Assembly: GCF_029893105.1 (NCBI RefSeq) | Contig: NZ_JARXWG010000015.1 | Location: forward strand, 38,645 to 102,644 | Source: Parabacteroides sp. PF5-9 | Lineage (GTDB): Bacteria; Bacteroidota; Bacteroidia; Bacteroidales; Tannerellaceae | Length of the DNA: 64,000 bases | Direction: 5' to 3' | Shown: one piece after another, positions 6,522-16,693 of the stretch | Position numbering within the stretch: the stretch's first letter is position 1 | Layout of the letters: every line of letters starts with the position of its first letter | Position numbers and translations under genes: made by a program | The notes under the pieces: generated by a model | Told to the model about the DNA's origin: nothing | Seen by the model: only the letters and a program-made list of their open reading frames with translations | Databases searched by the model: none

Positions 6522-9179
6522 ATGAAAAGTAGAAAAAAGAATTCCCTTTTTAATTGTACGCAACATATTTTCAAATCATTCTTCGTTTTATGGGGGTTCT
6601 TATATGCATTTACCGGCAACGCACAAACAGTACAGACCGACAGCATTGTATTAATTCCTTTTGAGGATGCGTATAAACGGGTTTATCAGGCAACGAAAGT
6701 AGAAAATTTCAATCCCGATATAGACGGGCAGTTAACCGAAGAATTCTGGTCTACCCATGGCGACTGGTCAGAACCATTTGTTCAATCACAGCCGGTAGAA
6801 AGAGGTCTTTCGGAATACAACACGCAGATGAAACTGTTTTATGACAACAGATATATCTATGTTGGTATTATCTGCCACGATCTTCATCCGGCAACCATCC
6901 GGCGATTTGTCGGAAACCGCGACGAAGAGATCGGCGATCTGGTCAGTGTTTCGTTCGATCCCTATCACGACTATCGGGTAGCCACACAGTTTGTATTGAA
7001 TGCTGGTGGCACAAAAGCAGATATGATGATTACCGACCAACTGGTTAATAACCGAAGCTGGAATGCCGTATGGGAAGGAAGAAGTGCCGTTAATGAACAA
7101 GCTGGTTACTGGTCGGCCGAATTCCGTATACCATTCACCCAACTGCGCTATCGCCAGAACAAGGAAGATGGCATCTGGGGGCTGCATGTACGCCGGGTCA
7201 TCTACAAAGGAAACGAAGTACAATACTGGAGTCTTATCCCGCAAAATCGGAACGGCTATGTTTATTCTTTCGGAGAACTACACGGCATGAAAGAACTTCC
7301 GCGTTCAAAAGGGCTCGAAATAAGCCCGTATGCTTCGGGGGAATATCTGCGAGAACCCCGGATCGACGGTAGTCCATACCAAACCGGTGATCGCTGGTCA
7401 GGTAATGTCGGACTCGATGCGAAACTGGCGGTTTCCGACTTCACATTAGACCTGACCGTCAATCCCGATTACGGACAGGTCGAACAAGATCCTTCCGTGA
7501 TGAATCTGACAACACAGGAAACTTTTTATGATGAAAAACGGCCTTTCTTTCTCGAAGGAAGTCATATTTTCAGCCTGGCACCGGGAGGAAGTAACGATAT
7601 GTTCTATTCGCGTCGTTTGGGCGCAATGCCTTCTTATAGTCCCGATGTTGATCATCAAACCAGTTTTGCACAGACAGCAAAAAATGTTCCGATCATTGGT
7701 GCATTGAAACTGACCGGAACAAATAAAAACGGCATCACCATAGGCGTTCTGCAAAGTGTGACCGCCCGTATTTCATCCAACGTGACACAAAATGGAACAG
7801 AAGAGAAAGTTGTGATCGAACCCTTGACGAACTATACAGTCGGACGTTTGCAAAAAAACTGGCAGGGGAACACCTTATTGGGAGGAATGATTACGTCCGT
7901 GAACCGGGCCTTAGACGAACCGCATTTAAAAAATTTATTGATAAAAGATGCTTTCACGGCCGGAATAGATTTTACGCAGTATTTCAAAAACAGATTATAT
8001 TACATCGAAACCAAAGCAATGTTTAGTTCTTTGCACGGAACGGCGGAAGCCATTACCCGGAAACAATACAACTCGGTTCATTATTACCAGCGGGAATCTG
8101 CACAAAGTTATTTAGGGGTCGACCCGACACGAACCTCCCTCAATGGAACAGGCGGTTATGTTGAAGTCGGACGCAAAGGAAACTCAAAATGGAATATCTC
8201 GGAAAAATTCACCTGGTACACGCCGGGATTCGATCTGAATGATGTCGGTTATCTGGCAAGAGCCGATCAGCTTCATAATCAAACAGTCATCTCTTTCAAT
8301 CAAAATAGTCCCTGGTTTATATTCCGTTCCACTCAACTTCAATTCAATCAGGAAAACACGTGGGATTTCGACGGTCAGATCAATGAAAACAGGTTCAGGC
8401 TTCGCTGGGATGCTACGTTAAAAAACAGATATGGGTGGTGGGTGACACAAACGTTTCTGGTCAATCGCCATGACAACCGTCTTTTGCGAGGCGGCCCGGA
8501 TATGCGCTTACCTGCAGCCTATTGGAATTCGATGGGTGTATTCACAGATCAGTCGCAACCGTTCTCTTTTGCTTTCGATTATATCAGTAACAGGAATTTA
8601 AACGGTAGCAAAATGGAATATTCGCTTAATCCGAGTTTCAACTACCGGATCGGCAATCATCTGCTCTTGGAAAGTGAATTTACAATCTACCGGGATAGAA
8701 ATGAATTTCAATATGCAGGTGTATTATCTCCGCTTCAGGCCGATGAAAAGACAACCTATCTGCTCGGTCGGATGAAGCAAAGGACTTATGGTGTCACCTT
8801 ACGGGCACAAGTCAATATTACACCCGATATTTCCGTGCAATTCTATGGTGCTCCTTTTACTTCAATCGCGAGATACGACCAGTTTAGAGCGGCGGCCGAC
8901 ACCAAATCGGATATTTATGAAAACCGGACACGCGAACTCACTCCGGACGAGAAGACACGTATGCGTAATCCGGATTTCAGTTTCAATGAATTCCGTTCCA
9001 ATCTTGTCGCACGCTGGGAATATTTACCCGGTTCGACACTCTATCTGGTATGGGAACACAGTATGTCAAACAGAGACAACCATTATGTATCAGGTTGGGG
9101 AAACAATCTGGACCGGATGTTTAACATACCGGCATCCAACACGTTTATGATTAAATTGAATTACTGGTTTAGCTTATGA
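6522..9179 (+). CDS. DUF5916 protein: CBM9-like domain plus outer-membrane barrel
   Basis: An 885-residue exported protein. After a signal region (cleavage likely after TGNAQ near residue 35), residues about 60-250 match the CBM9-like beta-sandwich of DUF5916 proteins (PDIDGQLTEEFW, YDNRYIYVGIICHD, VSFDPYHDYR, WNAVWEGRS, EFRIPFTQLRY). The remaining 600 residues are the DUF5916 region, rich in aromatic beta strands that end in NYWFSL with a terminal hydrophobic residue, typical of an outer-membrane barrel. The family is common in Bacteroidetes and its role is unknown. Its promoter shares tandem boxes with the lytS/lytTR operon at the end of the window, so it may belong to that system's regulon. 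Confidence 0.85.
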   Translation: MKSRKKNSLFNCTQHIFKSFFVLWGFLYAFTGNAQTVQTDSIVLIPFEDAYKRVYQATKVENFNPDIDGQLTEEFWSTHGDWSEPFVQSQPVERGLSEYNTQMKLFYDNRYIYVGIICHDLHPATIRRFVGNRDEEIGDLVSVSFDPYHDYRVATQFVLNAGGTKADMMITDQLVNNRSWNAVWEGRSAVNEQAGYWSAEFRIPFTQLRYRQNKEDGIWGLHVRRVIYKGNEVQYWSLIPQNRNGYVYSFGELHGMKELPRSKGLEISPYASGEYLREPRIDGSPYQTGDRWSGNVGLDAKLAVSDFTLDLTVNPDYGQVEQDPSVMNLTTQETFYDEKRPFFLEGSHIFSLAPGGSNDMFYSRRLGAMPSYSPDVDHQTSFAQTAKNVPIIGALKLTGTNKNGITIGVLQSVTARISSNVTQNGTEEKVVIEPLTNYTVGRLQKNWQGNTLLGGMITSVNRALDEPHLKNLLIKDAFTAGIDFTQYFKNRLYYIETKAMFSSLHGTAEAITRKQYNSVHYYQRESAQSYLGVDPTRTSLNGTGGYVEVGRKGNSKWNISEKFTWYTPGFDLNDVGYLARADQLHNQTVISFNQNSPWFIFRSTQLQFNQENTWDFDGQINENRFRLRWDATLKNRYGWWVTQTFLVNRHDNRLLRGGPDMRLPAAYWNSMGVFTDQSQPFSFAFDYISNRNLNGSKMEYSLNPSFNYRIGNHLLLESEFTIYRDRNEFQYAGVLSPLQADEKTTYLLGRMKQRTYGVTLRAQVNITPDISVQFYGAPFTSIARYDQFRAAADTKSDIYENRTRELTPDEKTRMRNPDFSFNEFRSNLVARWEYLPGSTLYLVWEHSMSNRDNHYVSGWGNNLDRMFNIPASNTFMIKLNYWFSL

Positions 9180-9207
9180 CAACGCCCTTTTGGGGTAAGA
9201 CGGGAAA

Positions 9208-10182
9208 TTATTTTGTCTGTTTAAACAGCCAGTCTCTTACCCCTTCCAGTTTATACGCGTAGTCAAAGGAACACATATGTTCATTGCCTGGTCCGGCATC
9301 CGGTAAAACACTACCTAATGTAAATACAACGAAATGGATCTGATTACCTTCAGCTAAGAGTTTTTGCACCTCAGCCTCCTGGGCTTGGGGAGAAAGTTTG
9401 GCACTCCATTCCGCCGAACTGATCTTAGCCTGTTCGTTCTCCAGCACTGTTCTTAAGGCTATCATACCTTTGGGAGCCTTTTTATCTCCGGCAGCAACGA
9501 TATAGAAAAATTTATCATGAGCAAAACCAGCCATTTTTTCCGTATCCCACTGACATCCCACATAGATAGATGCTGCAAAAAGATCGGGATAAGTGATATT
9601 AAAATACATGGAGATCATTCCCCCCATAGACTGTCCGGTAGTGTAAAGCCGGTTCCTATCTATGCTGTACTGATCGACTACCGCCTCTAACAAACGAATA
9701 GTCATCTCCACCTCATAAGATGTTTCAAAATCATCGTTTACGACCGTTTCCGAGACATATTGGGGAACAAGAATAAAACTAGGATGTTTCGTCTGCTCTT
9801 TGGTCGTGGCCCATACTCCGGCACCATACCCTTGGGTTAAAGGGACCTTCACATCTTTTTGAGTTGTGCTACCGTCGGCGATAAACAAGACAAGAGGATA
9901 TAAGGTGGCTTCATCATAATTATCCGGTATAAATAGGTTGTAAGACATGGTCTTTCCGGTTTCAGCGTCTTTAAACTCCAATTGAACAAACTTGTCTACA
10001 GTTTCATCCAACAAGGCCTTCAACTCCATATCGTTGCTTTTGTCGGGCATAGCTGTGCCTCTTTGTATTTGTTGATCCGAGAATAGATCGCCTGTAGCTG
10101 AAAGAGTTCCGTTTCCGAACCAAACACATAAAATGAAAGAGATCACTACTCGAATACCTGTGTGTCTTAATTGACTATCCAT
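9208..10182 (-). CDS. Secreted alpha/beta-hydrolase (esterase/peptidase-like)
   Basis: A 324-residue alpha/beta-hydrolase with an N-terminal signal segment (VVISFILCVWFGNGTLSATG). The nucleophile elbow is TTGQSMGGMIS, with serine near residue 183. The N-terminal strand MSYNLFIPDNYDEATLYPLVLFIADGST is typical of prolyl-oligopeptidase/feruloyl-esterase-like secreted enzymes. The catalytic histidine is probably in NEHMCSFDYAYK near the end. The substrate is unknown; carbohydrate esters or peptides are both possible. It lies tail-to-tail with the DUF5916 gene and has a 223-bp spacer from rlmH. Confidence 0.8.
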   Translation of the reverse strand: MDSQLRHTGIRVVISFILCVWFGNGTLSATGDLFSDQQIQRGTAMPDKSNDMELKALLDETVDKFVQLEFKDAETGKTMSYNLFIPDNYDEATLYPLVLFIADGSTTQKDVKVPLTQGYGAGVWATTKEQTKHPSFILVPQYVSETVVNDDFETSYEVEMTIRLLEAVVDQYSIDRNRLYTTGQSMGGMISMYFNITYPDLFAASIYVGCQWDTEKMAGFAHDKFFYIVAAGDKKAPKGMIALRTVLENEQAKISSAEWSAKLSPQAQEAEVQKLLAEGNQIHFVVFTLGSVLPDAGPGNEHMCSFDYAYKLEGVRDWLFKQTK

Positions 10183-10405
10183 AATACTTCTTTTTGATTA
10201 TTAATTAACCTTTTCTGTTTCTTTGAAAGTTCTGTTATTATCGAAGAACGTATTGATAAAACACAACTCACTTAACAAAGACAAAAAAAAGAATGAATAG
10301 TTTAATTTCACATGAAGGTGTAGCAGACAAATTAATCAGAACAGTTATAATCCGGATAGCCTGTGGCAATCACAGGACAAATGAAAAAATTATTAGTGCA
10401 CCCGT

Positions 10406-10879
10406 TTATTCATGGTGATAAGGTTCGTTGCGGAGGATGGTCATTGCCCGATACAACTGCTCAAGAAAAACGACTCGGATCAATTGATGCGAAAAAGTCA
10501 TACGACTCAGGGATATTTTTTCTGAAGCGGCCTGATAAACAGCCTCACTGAATCCGTAAGGGCCTCCTACGATAAACACCAACCGCTTGGGTATGGTATG
10601 CCTCTTTTTTTCTATATATGTAGCAAAGTCGATGGAGGTAAAATCTTTCCCTTTATCGTCGAGTAAAACAACGTGATCACCTGCCTGGAGCGTTTTAAGA
10701 ATAGACTCGCCCTCTTTTTCTTTTTGCTGTTTTTCTGTCAGGTTAGCCGTGCGCCGGATATCCGGAATAACTGTCATTTCAAAGGGGATATAATGGACGA
10801 GGCGTCCTGTGTATTCAGCAATACCATCATTGATCCACCGGGCATCAGTTTTACCGATCACAACAAAAACGATCTTCAT
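10406..10879 (-). CDS. rlmH: 23S rRNA (pseudouridine-1915-N3)-methyltransferase
   Basis: A 157-residue SPOUT methyltransferase that methylates pseudouridine 1915 in helix 69 of 23S rRNA with S-adenosylmethionine. It matches RlmH over its full length: the MKIVFVVIGKT start, DHVVLLDDKGKDFTSIDFA, the SAM-knot glycine motif IVGGPYGFSEAV, and the conserved tail SHQLIRVVFLEQLYRAMTILRNEPYHHE. It is transcribed away from the DUF4783-nadC pair, with a compact shared promoter region of about 90 bp. Confidence 0.97.
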   Translation of the reverse strand: MKIVFVVIGKTDARWINDGIAEYTGRLVHYIPFEMTVIPDIRRTANLTEKQQKEKEGESILKTLQAGDHVVLLDDKGKDFTSIDFATYIEKKRHTIPKRLVFIVGGPYGFSEAVYQAASEKISLSRMTFSHQLIRVVFLEQLYRAMTILRNEPYHHE

Positions 10880-10929
10880 CAGGTTTGATATTTATCAGGT
10901 TTACAACGGCAAAGTTAGGAGAAAATACG

Positions 10930-10937
10930 TACCTTTG
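10930..10937 (+). promoter_or_regulatory. -7 box of the DUF4783-nadC unit
   Basis: TACCTTTG fits TAnnTTTG. It lies 31 bp before the ATG at 10969; the expected -33 position shows only weak similarity. An in-frame start at 10885 would lie upstream of this box and is rejected. Confidence 0.55.
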
Positions 10938-10968
10938 TCTTAATTTACTCACAAATAAAGAGACAATT

Positions 10969-11340
10969 ATGAAACGATTTTTAGTTACGTTTGCATTGGT
11001 ATTCTCCTTTTTGAGTATGCAGGCAGCCGATATCAGTACGATATCGAACGCATTCAGTTCAGGTAATGCATCAGGTCTTTCTTCGGCTATGGACAGCGAA
11101 GTGGATGTGGCCATTCCCGGTTCATCCAAAAAAACAAACGGGAACGATGCGGTTGCTCTTTTGAATCGTTTTTTCTCCGGCAATAAACCGACAGGCTTTT
11201 CTGTGGTTCATCATGCCGATAAAAACGAAAGCGGTTTTTTTGTCGGAAAGTTAATGACAGCGAACAAAGAATACCGCGTGAATGTGACCTATCGCACCGA
11301 AAACAACAAAGCAATCATTCAATCAATCAGAATAGAATAA
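10969..11340 (+). CDS. DUF4783 secreted protein (NTF2-like)
   Basis: A 123-residue exported protein. The ATG at 10969 opens a signal peptide (MKRFLVTFALVFSFLSMQAA). The mature part (ISTISNAFSSGNASGLSSAMDSEVDVAIPG and onward to YRTENNKAIIQSIRIE) fits the small NTF2-like fold of DUF4783, a Bacteroidetes family of unknown function. It lies 4 bp before nadC, so the two are probably co-transcribed; in my experience this pairing is common in Bacteroidales, but no functional link is known. Confidence 0.85.
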   Translation: MKRFLVTFALVFSFLSMQAADISTISNAFSSGNASGLSSAMDSEVDVAIPGSSKKTNGNDAVALLNRFFSGNKPTGFSVVHHADKNESGFFVGKLMTANKEYRVNVTYRTENNKAIIQSIRIE

Positions 11341-11344
11341 AAAG

Positions 11345-12184
11345 ATGGATCATCTTATTGACGAATTAATCAAACTGGCCTTCGCGGAGGATATCGGCGA
11401 TGGCGATCATACCACTCTATCTTCTATCCCTGCCGATGCGATGGGAAAGAGTCAGTTAATTATCAAAGAAGACGGTGTATTGGCTGGTATCGAAATGGCC
11501 AAACGTATTTTTCACGCATTCGATCCCGCGTTGAAAATTACCATATATATTCATGATGGCGCCGAAGTGAGAAAAGGTGATATCGCCTTTATTGTTGAAG
11601 GAAAAGTGCAATCATTGTTGCAGACCGAACGCCTCGTATTGAACGTCATGCAACGTATGAGTGGTATTGCAACCACCACCCGGCGTTATGCCAAAGCGTT
11701 GGAAGGTACCCGTACACGTGTACTGGATACCCGCAAGACCACTCCGGGCATGCGGATGATCGAAAAGGAAGCGGTAAAAATAGGCGGTGGTGTTAATCAT
11801 CGTATCGGCCTCTTTGACATGATTTTACTAAAAGATAATCATGTCGACTTTGCAGGAGGTATCGAACAAGCCATTACCGGAGCACAAAATTACCTTAAAG
11901 CGAAAGATAAAAAGCTAAAAATCGAGATTGAAGTACGCAATTTCGATGAACTGGAGCAAGCCATGCGTATCGGAGGTATCGACCGGATTATGCTCGACAA
12001 TTTCAATGTTGAAGATACCCGTGAAGCTGTGAAACGTGTAAACGGACGGTATGAACTGGAGTCGTCGGGCGGTATCACATTTGCCACCTTACGTGATTAT
12101 GCTGAGACCGGCGTGGATTATATCTCTGTTGGCGCACTGACTCACTCTGTCAAAAGTTTGGATATGAGCCTTAAAGCTAGTTGA
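11345..12184 (+). CDS. nadC: Nicotinate-nucleotide pyrophosphorylase (carboxylating)
   Basis: A 279-residue quinolinate phosphoribosyltransferase. It converts quinolinate and PRPP to nicotinate mononucleotide in de novo NAD synthesis. Characteristic segments are EDIGDGDHTT near the start, LNVMQRMSGIAT, TRVLDTRKTTPGMRMIEKEAVKIGGG with the substrate-binding Arg/Lys/His residues, and the C-terminal barrel motif LESSGGITFATLRDYAETGVDYISVGALTHS. Length and start are normal. No nadA or nadB is present in the window. Confidence 0.97.
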   Translation: MDHLIDELIKLAFAEDIGDGDHTTLSSIPADAMGKSQLIIKEDGVLAGIEMAKRIFHAFDPALKITIYIHDGAEVRKGDIAFIVEGKVQSLLQTERLVLNVMQRMSGIATTTRRYAKALEGTRTRVLDTRKTTPGMRMIEKEAVKIGGGVNHRIGLFDMILLKDNHVDFAGGIEQAITGAQNYLKAKDKKLKIEIEVRNFDELEQAMRIGGIDRIMLDNFNVEDTREAVKRVNGRYELESSGGITFATLRDYAETGVDYISVGALTHSVKSLDMSLKAS

Positions 12185-12197
12185 TATTCTAATCGAA

Positions 12198-15068
12198 ATG
12201 ATTTTCAGAAAATATATTAGCCTGTTTGCTTTCGTTTTATTAACAACGATAAGCTTACAGGCTCAATTTTTAGACTACGGAACCGACCCCGCCCGGTTCA
12301 GGTGGAATTATGTTGATCTTCCTCACTACCGTCTGATTTTTCCACAGGGAAACGATTCGATGGCTTATCGGTATGCGTTATATCTGGAAAATGTGTATCA
12401 GCCTTTGCAAAAAACAATCGGAGCGGAGAGCAAACGCCGCTTTCCGGTAATCCTGCATCCGGCAAATATGCAGTCGAACGGATTAGTGGCATGGGCGCCG
12501 CGACGCATGGAACTGATCACAACCCCCTCTTCCAAACTGTCGGGACAAAGCTGGGACAAACATTTATCGACCCATGAGTCGCGCCACGTACTACAGACCA
12601 GCAAAGTGATGCGGAAAGGGTTTAATGTATTATACTACCTGATTGGCGAGCAGACCTCTGCTCTGGCTACCTTCTTTTTACCGCAATGGTATCTGGAAGG
12701 GGATGCTGTAGGGGTTGAAACGGCCATGTCTAACGGTGGGCGCGGCGATCTGCCGGAGTTCAGTATGCCTTACCGGGCACAAATATTGGGCACCGGCAAA
12801 AATTACACTTTCGATCAATGGTATATGGGTTCATACAGAAAATATACCGGCAACTTTTACGCATTGGGTTATAATATAACCTCGTATGCCCGCTACCGCT
12901 ATGGAGCGGATATCTGGAAAAGAGTAACCGACCGGTATCTGACTCATTATTTTCATTTCAGTCCGTTCTATACAGGAGTGAAAAAGTTCACCGGGCGTAA
13001 TGTAAAAGGACTTTACCATGATACTTTTGCCTATCTGCAGGAGGGTTGGGAGAGAGTAGATACCACCAGCCAAACGCCGGATTATCTATCACCCGAAACA
13101 AAACAATATACCTCTTATCAATATCCGCAACCGCTGGATAAGTCAACTGTGATTGCTGTCAAGTCGGGTTTGAAGGACATCAATTCATTGGTCGCTCTGA
13201 CAAATGGACGGGAGAAACACCTGACTTACCTGGGCGCACTGAACGGACGGATTCGTTTGCATAACAGAACAGTCTACTGGTCGGAAATTGTCGCTGGCCT
13301 CAGATGGACACATGAAAATTATTCGGTGATTAAATCATTCGATCTCGATACGAAAAAAGTCCGTACACTAACGCCAGGAGAGCGATTGTTATCTCCGGAA
13401 ATCGATGAGCGCAATGGTATAATAGCTGCTTCACGGATGCAATTAAATGGACGCAACGAGGTGGTGATCATTGACCTGAACTCGAGCGAAGAGACCACAA
13501 CTTACGATATTCCGGCTAATGCATTTGCCAAAGAACTAACGTTTGACGACAAAGGGAATTTGGTTATTGTTGTTGTCAATGATTCCGGAACGGCTATTCT
13601 TTATCTCGATCGTACCTCAAACAAATGGGACGAGTGGCTACCAACAACGTCGGCTAATATCACCTCACCGATATGGCATGAAGGAAAACTTTATTTTGAA
13701 TCGGGATTGAGCGGAACAAATAATATCTATACACTTAACCCTTCCACCGGAAAAACAGAACGAATAACAGATGCTCGGTTCGGCGCGTTCACTCCGGCTT
13801 TTTCTCCAGCCAACGGACAGTTGTTATTTGCCGATTATCAAGCGAAGGGTTACCGTGTCGGGGTATTGCCTACCGACAGTCTACATCATGAAGAAGTCGA
13901 TTTTGATCATCCGTATCGCTTTGAATTGGCAGAGGTATTAAGAGAGCAGGAGAACTTCAATCTGGATACAGCTACGCTTACACCTGTGGCATTCCATCCG
14001 AAACCATACCGGAAAGGAGTTCATACATTTAATATACATAGCTGGGCGCCGTTTTATTATGATGTGAGTGATGTGATCAGCGGAGGAACGGATGATTTCA
14101 GTACGATCGTCAGGCCGGGAGCAATGGTTTTGTCACAAAATGCACTCAATTCGGCGATTGTTCAGGCGGGTTGGTTTTATAGTGATAAACATCACCATGG
14201 CAAACTCGACTTTACGTATAAAGGGTGGTATCCTGTAGTCAACCTGAGCGTGGAATATGGTGGTGACGCCTATAAGCTGGGATGGCAGGAGAATGAGGAG
14301 GGGCGGCAGGTGATTCGCCAGATTCCTACCGACCGTCATCAACTGGAAGCTGAAGCACGATTATATATTCCTTTTAATTTTACGCGTAATCATTATATCC
14401 GTGGACTACAACCGATCATCACCTACAACTTTACGAACAACCAATATCAGGAAAAAGAGAGTGGAAAATTCCGCAATTTCCAGTATGTATTAGCAGAATT
14501 GCACCACTACAATTACCGTCGGCAAGCGGTACAGGATATTCTTCCGCGCTGGGGATACCAATTGCGTTTACAATATCTTGCGACGCCCATGAGCAAAGAG
14601 AATTTCGGAGAGTTGTATGCTACACGGCTGACGACTTATTGGCCGGGAATTGTTCGTAGTCATAGCCTGATGATCCGAGCCGGTTATCAATATCAAAATG
14701 TAGATGATAAAACACTTTATATCCCCAAGCGACTTCTCGATAAGACCAGAGGGTATGACTATTTGACACGCACACGCCAACAATTGCAATTAAAGGCCGA
14801 TTATGCGCTGCCATTATTTTATCCAGACTGGAATCTGGGAGCCTTTGTTTACATTAAACGCGTCAGAGCGAATCTGTTCTTTGATTACACGCGTAATCAA
14901 CCTGAAAAAGGGTACAAATGGCAAACACAGAGCGCGTATGGGGGCGACCTGTTGTTCGATTGGAATGTGATACGGATGAACTATCCGCTTGTATTGGGTG
15001 TACGGATGATCCAACCGATCGATTATGGGAAGTTTAAGGCTGAGGTGCTCTTCTCTTTTAGTTTTTAG
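12198..15068 (+). CDS. HExxH-containing propeller/beta-barrel envelope protein
   Basis: A 956-residue exported protein with a signal peptide ending near QAQ (residues 21-23). Residues about 40-290 look like a peptidase-MA/gluzincin domain: HESRH at 126-130 and a likely third ligand in PQWYLEGDA (E167). Residues about 290-580 show TolB/PD40-like propeller repeats (e.g. RLLSPEIDERNGIIAASR, FTPAFSPANGQLLFADY). The rest is rich in amphipathic aromatic strands ending in FKAEVLFSFSF, as in outer-membrane barrels. I infer a surface metalloprotease or a degenerate one; no substrate is known. It overlaps the convergent nfeD gene by 11 bp. Confidence 0.75.
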   Translation: MIFRKYISLFAFVLLTTISLQAQFLDYGTDPARFRWNYVDLPHYRLIFPQGNDSMAYRYALYLENVYQPLQKTIGAESKRRFPVILHPANMQSNGLVAWAPRRMELITTPSSKLSGQSWDKHLSTHESRHVLQTSKVMRKGFNVLYYLIGEQTSALATFFLPQWYLEGDAVGVETAMSNGGRGDLPEFSMPYRAQILGTGKNYTFDQWYMGSYRKYTGNFYALGYNITSYARYRYGADIWKRVTDRYLTHYFHFSPFYTGVKKFTGRNVKGLYHDTFAYLQEGWERVDTTSQTPDYLSPETKQYTSYQYPQPLDKSTVIAVKSGLKDINSLVALTNGREKHLTYLGALNGRIRLHNRTVYWSEIVAGLRWTHENYSVIKSFDLDTKKVRTLTPGERLLSPEIDERNGIIAASRMQLNGRNEVVIIDLNSSEETTTYDIPANAFAKELTFDDKGNLVIVVVNDSGTAILYLDRTSNKWDEWLPTTSANITSPIWHEGKLYFESGLSGTNNIYTLNPSTGKTERITDARFGAFTPAFSPANGQLLFADYQAKGYRVGVLPTDSLHHEEVDFDHPYRFELAEVLREQENFNLDTATLTPVAFHPKPYRKGVHTFNIHSWAPFYYDVSDVISGGTDDFSTIVRPGAMVLSQNALNSAIVQAGWFYSDKHHHGKLDFTYKGWYPVVNLSVEYGGDAYKLGWQENEEGRQVIRQIPTDRHQLEAEARLYIPFNFTRNHYIRGLQPIITYNFTNNQYQEKESGKFRNFQYVLAELHHYNYRRQAVQDILPRWGYQLRLQYLATPMSKENFGELYATRLTTYWPGIVRSHSLMIRAGYQYQNVDDKTLYIPKRLLDKTRGYDYLTRTRQQLQLKADYALPLFYPDWNLGAFVYIKRVRANLFFDYTRNQPEKGYKWQTQSAYGGDLLFDWNVIRMNYPLVLGVRMIQPIDYGKFKAEVLFSFSF

Positions 15069-16452
15069 GAATAGCAATCACATACACCTGGGCATTTTCA
15101 AAACGGACAACCCGGATCGGTTCTCCTTTTTCGATAAAACCAGAATCGGAAACACCATCGTATAACTCACCGGCGATTTCGACTTTCCCCGACGGACGTA
15201 ATACAGTGGCAGCAATTCCTTCTTTTTCGAGTATATCCGTTAAAACAGGTACAGAGATAGATTCTTCGAGGTCGGCGACTAAAGCCACTTTGCGAAATAT
15301 GCCTTTCGATCCGATTTTATGGGAAAACCAGATGATAAACACAAAGGCCATAACCAAGCCCATCAATACAGTGAGGGTTGCTCGCCCGGTATCCGTACCA
15401 GAAACACCTTCGAAGTTGAAATGGGTGTTGTCGAGCAGACTTATCGTCAAACCGAAGACCATGAAAATAATCCCGCTTATGCCGGCCACCCCAAATCCGG
15501 GTATAATAAATAACTCGGCTCCGATAAGGAGCAAACCTACAATGAAAACCAAGATCTCCCAGTTTTGCGCTAACCCTTCTATATATAAAGGTGCAAAATA
15601 AATAATGGCCGCCAGAATAGCTGCTGCCGAAGGGAAACCGATACCGGGTGTTTGTAATTCGAAATAGATCCCACCGATGATGATCAGAATCAACAACGAT
15701 TGAATAACCGGACTCATCAGGAAACCTTTGAGGTTGTCGAGCCAGGAAGGGGTATAACTTTTCAATTCATACTGCGGAAAATCTAAATAACGGGAAATCA
15801 CTTCATCGACCGATTCGGCTATGCCGTCGCAATACCCCCAATAGATAGCCTCTTCTGCAGTCAGGGTAAGCACCTTGCCGCTGTCGATCAGGTTAGGAAT
15901 AACTGTCCGGTCGTCTACCATTGCTTCGGCGATAAGTGGATCTCTTTTCCATGTAATAAGGGTATCCCCTGCTGTGACTGTGGTGTCTTTGCCCTGTGCT
16001 TCTGCCGTTGAACGGATCATGGAACGCATATAGGATTGGTATTTATCGGGCAATTCACTTCCGGTTTGATTGACCACCGTCGCTGCTCCAATATTGGCTC
16101 CTTTACGCATGAAAATTTTCTTGCAGGCTATCGATATCAGTGCACCGGCCGAAGCAGCATTGTTATCGATAAAGACATAAACAGGAATGGGGCTGTACAG
16201 AATAGCTGTACGCATAGAGTCGGCTGCTTCGAGCAGACCACCATAGGTATTCATATGGATCAGAATGGCATCGGCGCCAAGCTGGTTGGCCTCTTTCAAT
16301 CCGTTAGCCAGATAGATACGTGTAGTATTATCGATTTCCTTTCGGATATCTATTTTATAAACAGTATGTGACTGATTATTGGCAGCATAAAGCATTTCCC
16401 CTCCCCAAAAGGACAAGAGAAGTAAAACAAGGATAGCGTAGCGGATGTTCAT
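15058..16452 (-). CDS. NfeD-family membrane serine protease (long form)
   Basis: A 464-residue long-form NfeD (ClpP-class). An N-terminal signal/membrane segment precedes a ClpP-like domain (residues about 30-235) with the catalytic serine in NNAASAGALI (S101). A lysine in the expected dyad region is K137. Next come about four to five membrane helices (residues 250-380) and a C-terminal OB-fold (LRPSGKVEIAGELYDGV). Family members cleave membrane proteins such as stomatin partners. No stomatin/SPFH gene is adjacent, unlike the common nfeD-slipin pair. The stop codon overlaps the convergent upstream gene by 11 bp. Confidence 0.9.
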   Translation of the reverse strand: MNIRYAILVLLLLSFWGGEMLYAANNQSHTVYKIDIRKEIDNTTRIYLANGLKEANQLGADAILIHMNTYGGLLEAADSMRTAILYSPIPVYVFIDNNAASAGALISIACKKIFMRKGANIGAATVVNQTGSELPDKYQSYMRSMIRSTAEAQGKDTTVTAGDTLITWKRDPLIAEAMVDDRTVIPNLIDSGKVLTLTAEEAIYWGYCDGIAESVDEVISRYLDFPQYELKSYTPSWLDNLKGFLMSPVIQSLLILIIIGGIYFELQTPGIGFPSAAAILAAIIYFAPLYIEGLAQNWEILVFIVGLLLIGAELFIIPGFGVAGISGIIFMVFGLTISLLDNTHFNFEGVSGTDTGRATLTVLMGLVMAFVFIIWFSHKIGSKGIFRKVALVADLEESISVPVLTDILEKEGIAATVLRPSGKVEIAGELYDGVSDSGFIEKGEPIRVVRFENAQVYVIAIPKN

Positions 16453-16636
16453 CTGATGTATATTTTAATAATCGTTTGTTGCAAATTATAATCACCTTGT
16501 TGTAAATGTTGGAATATACAACTTGAATGAGTTGTAAATTCTGTTCATTTTCAGGCCTTTTTTAGAGAAAACGAATGAATTGCGATTTGTCACTGACTTT
16601 TCTTTTTTCAAAATTTCCCACCCCAATTTGTCCCGA

Positions 16637-16644
16637 TATATTTG
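16637..16644 (+). promoter_or_regulatory. -7 box of the ECF sigma factor gene
   Basis: TATATTTG fits TAnnTTTG, 50 bp upstream of the ATG at 16694. No convincing -33 box. Confidence 0.5.
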
Positions 16645-16693
16645 CAGTGTGAAAAGACAACAAGATAATATAACAAATTTAATTTATAATTCT

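Noticed and set aside
16580..16693. N-terminal extension of the ECF sigma factor
   Set aside because: The extra 38 residues are not sigma-like and the -7 box lies within them.
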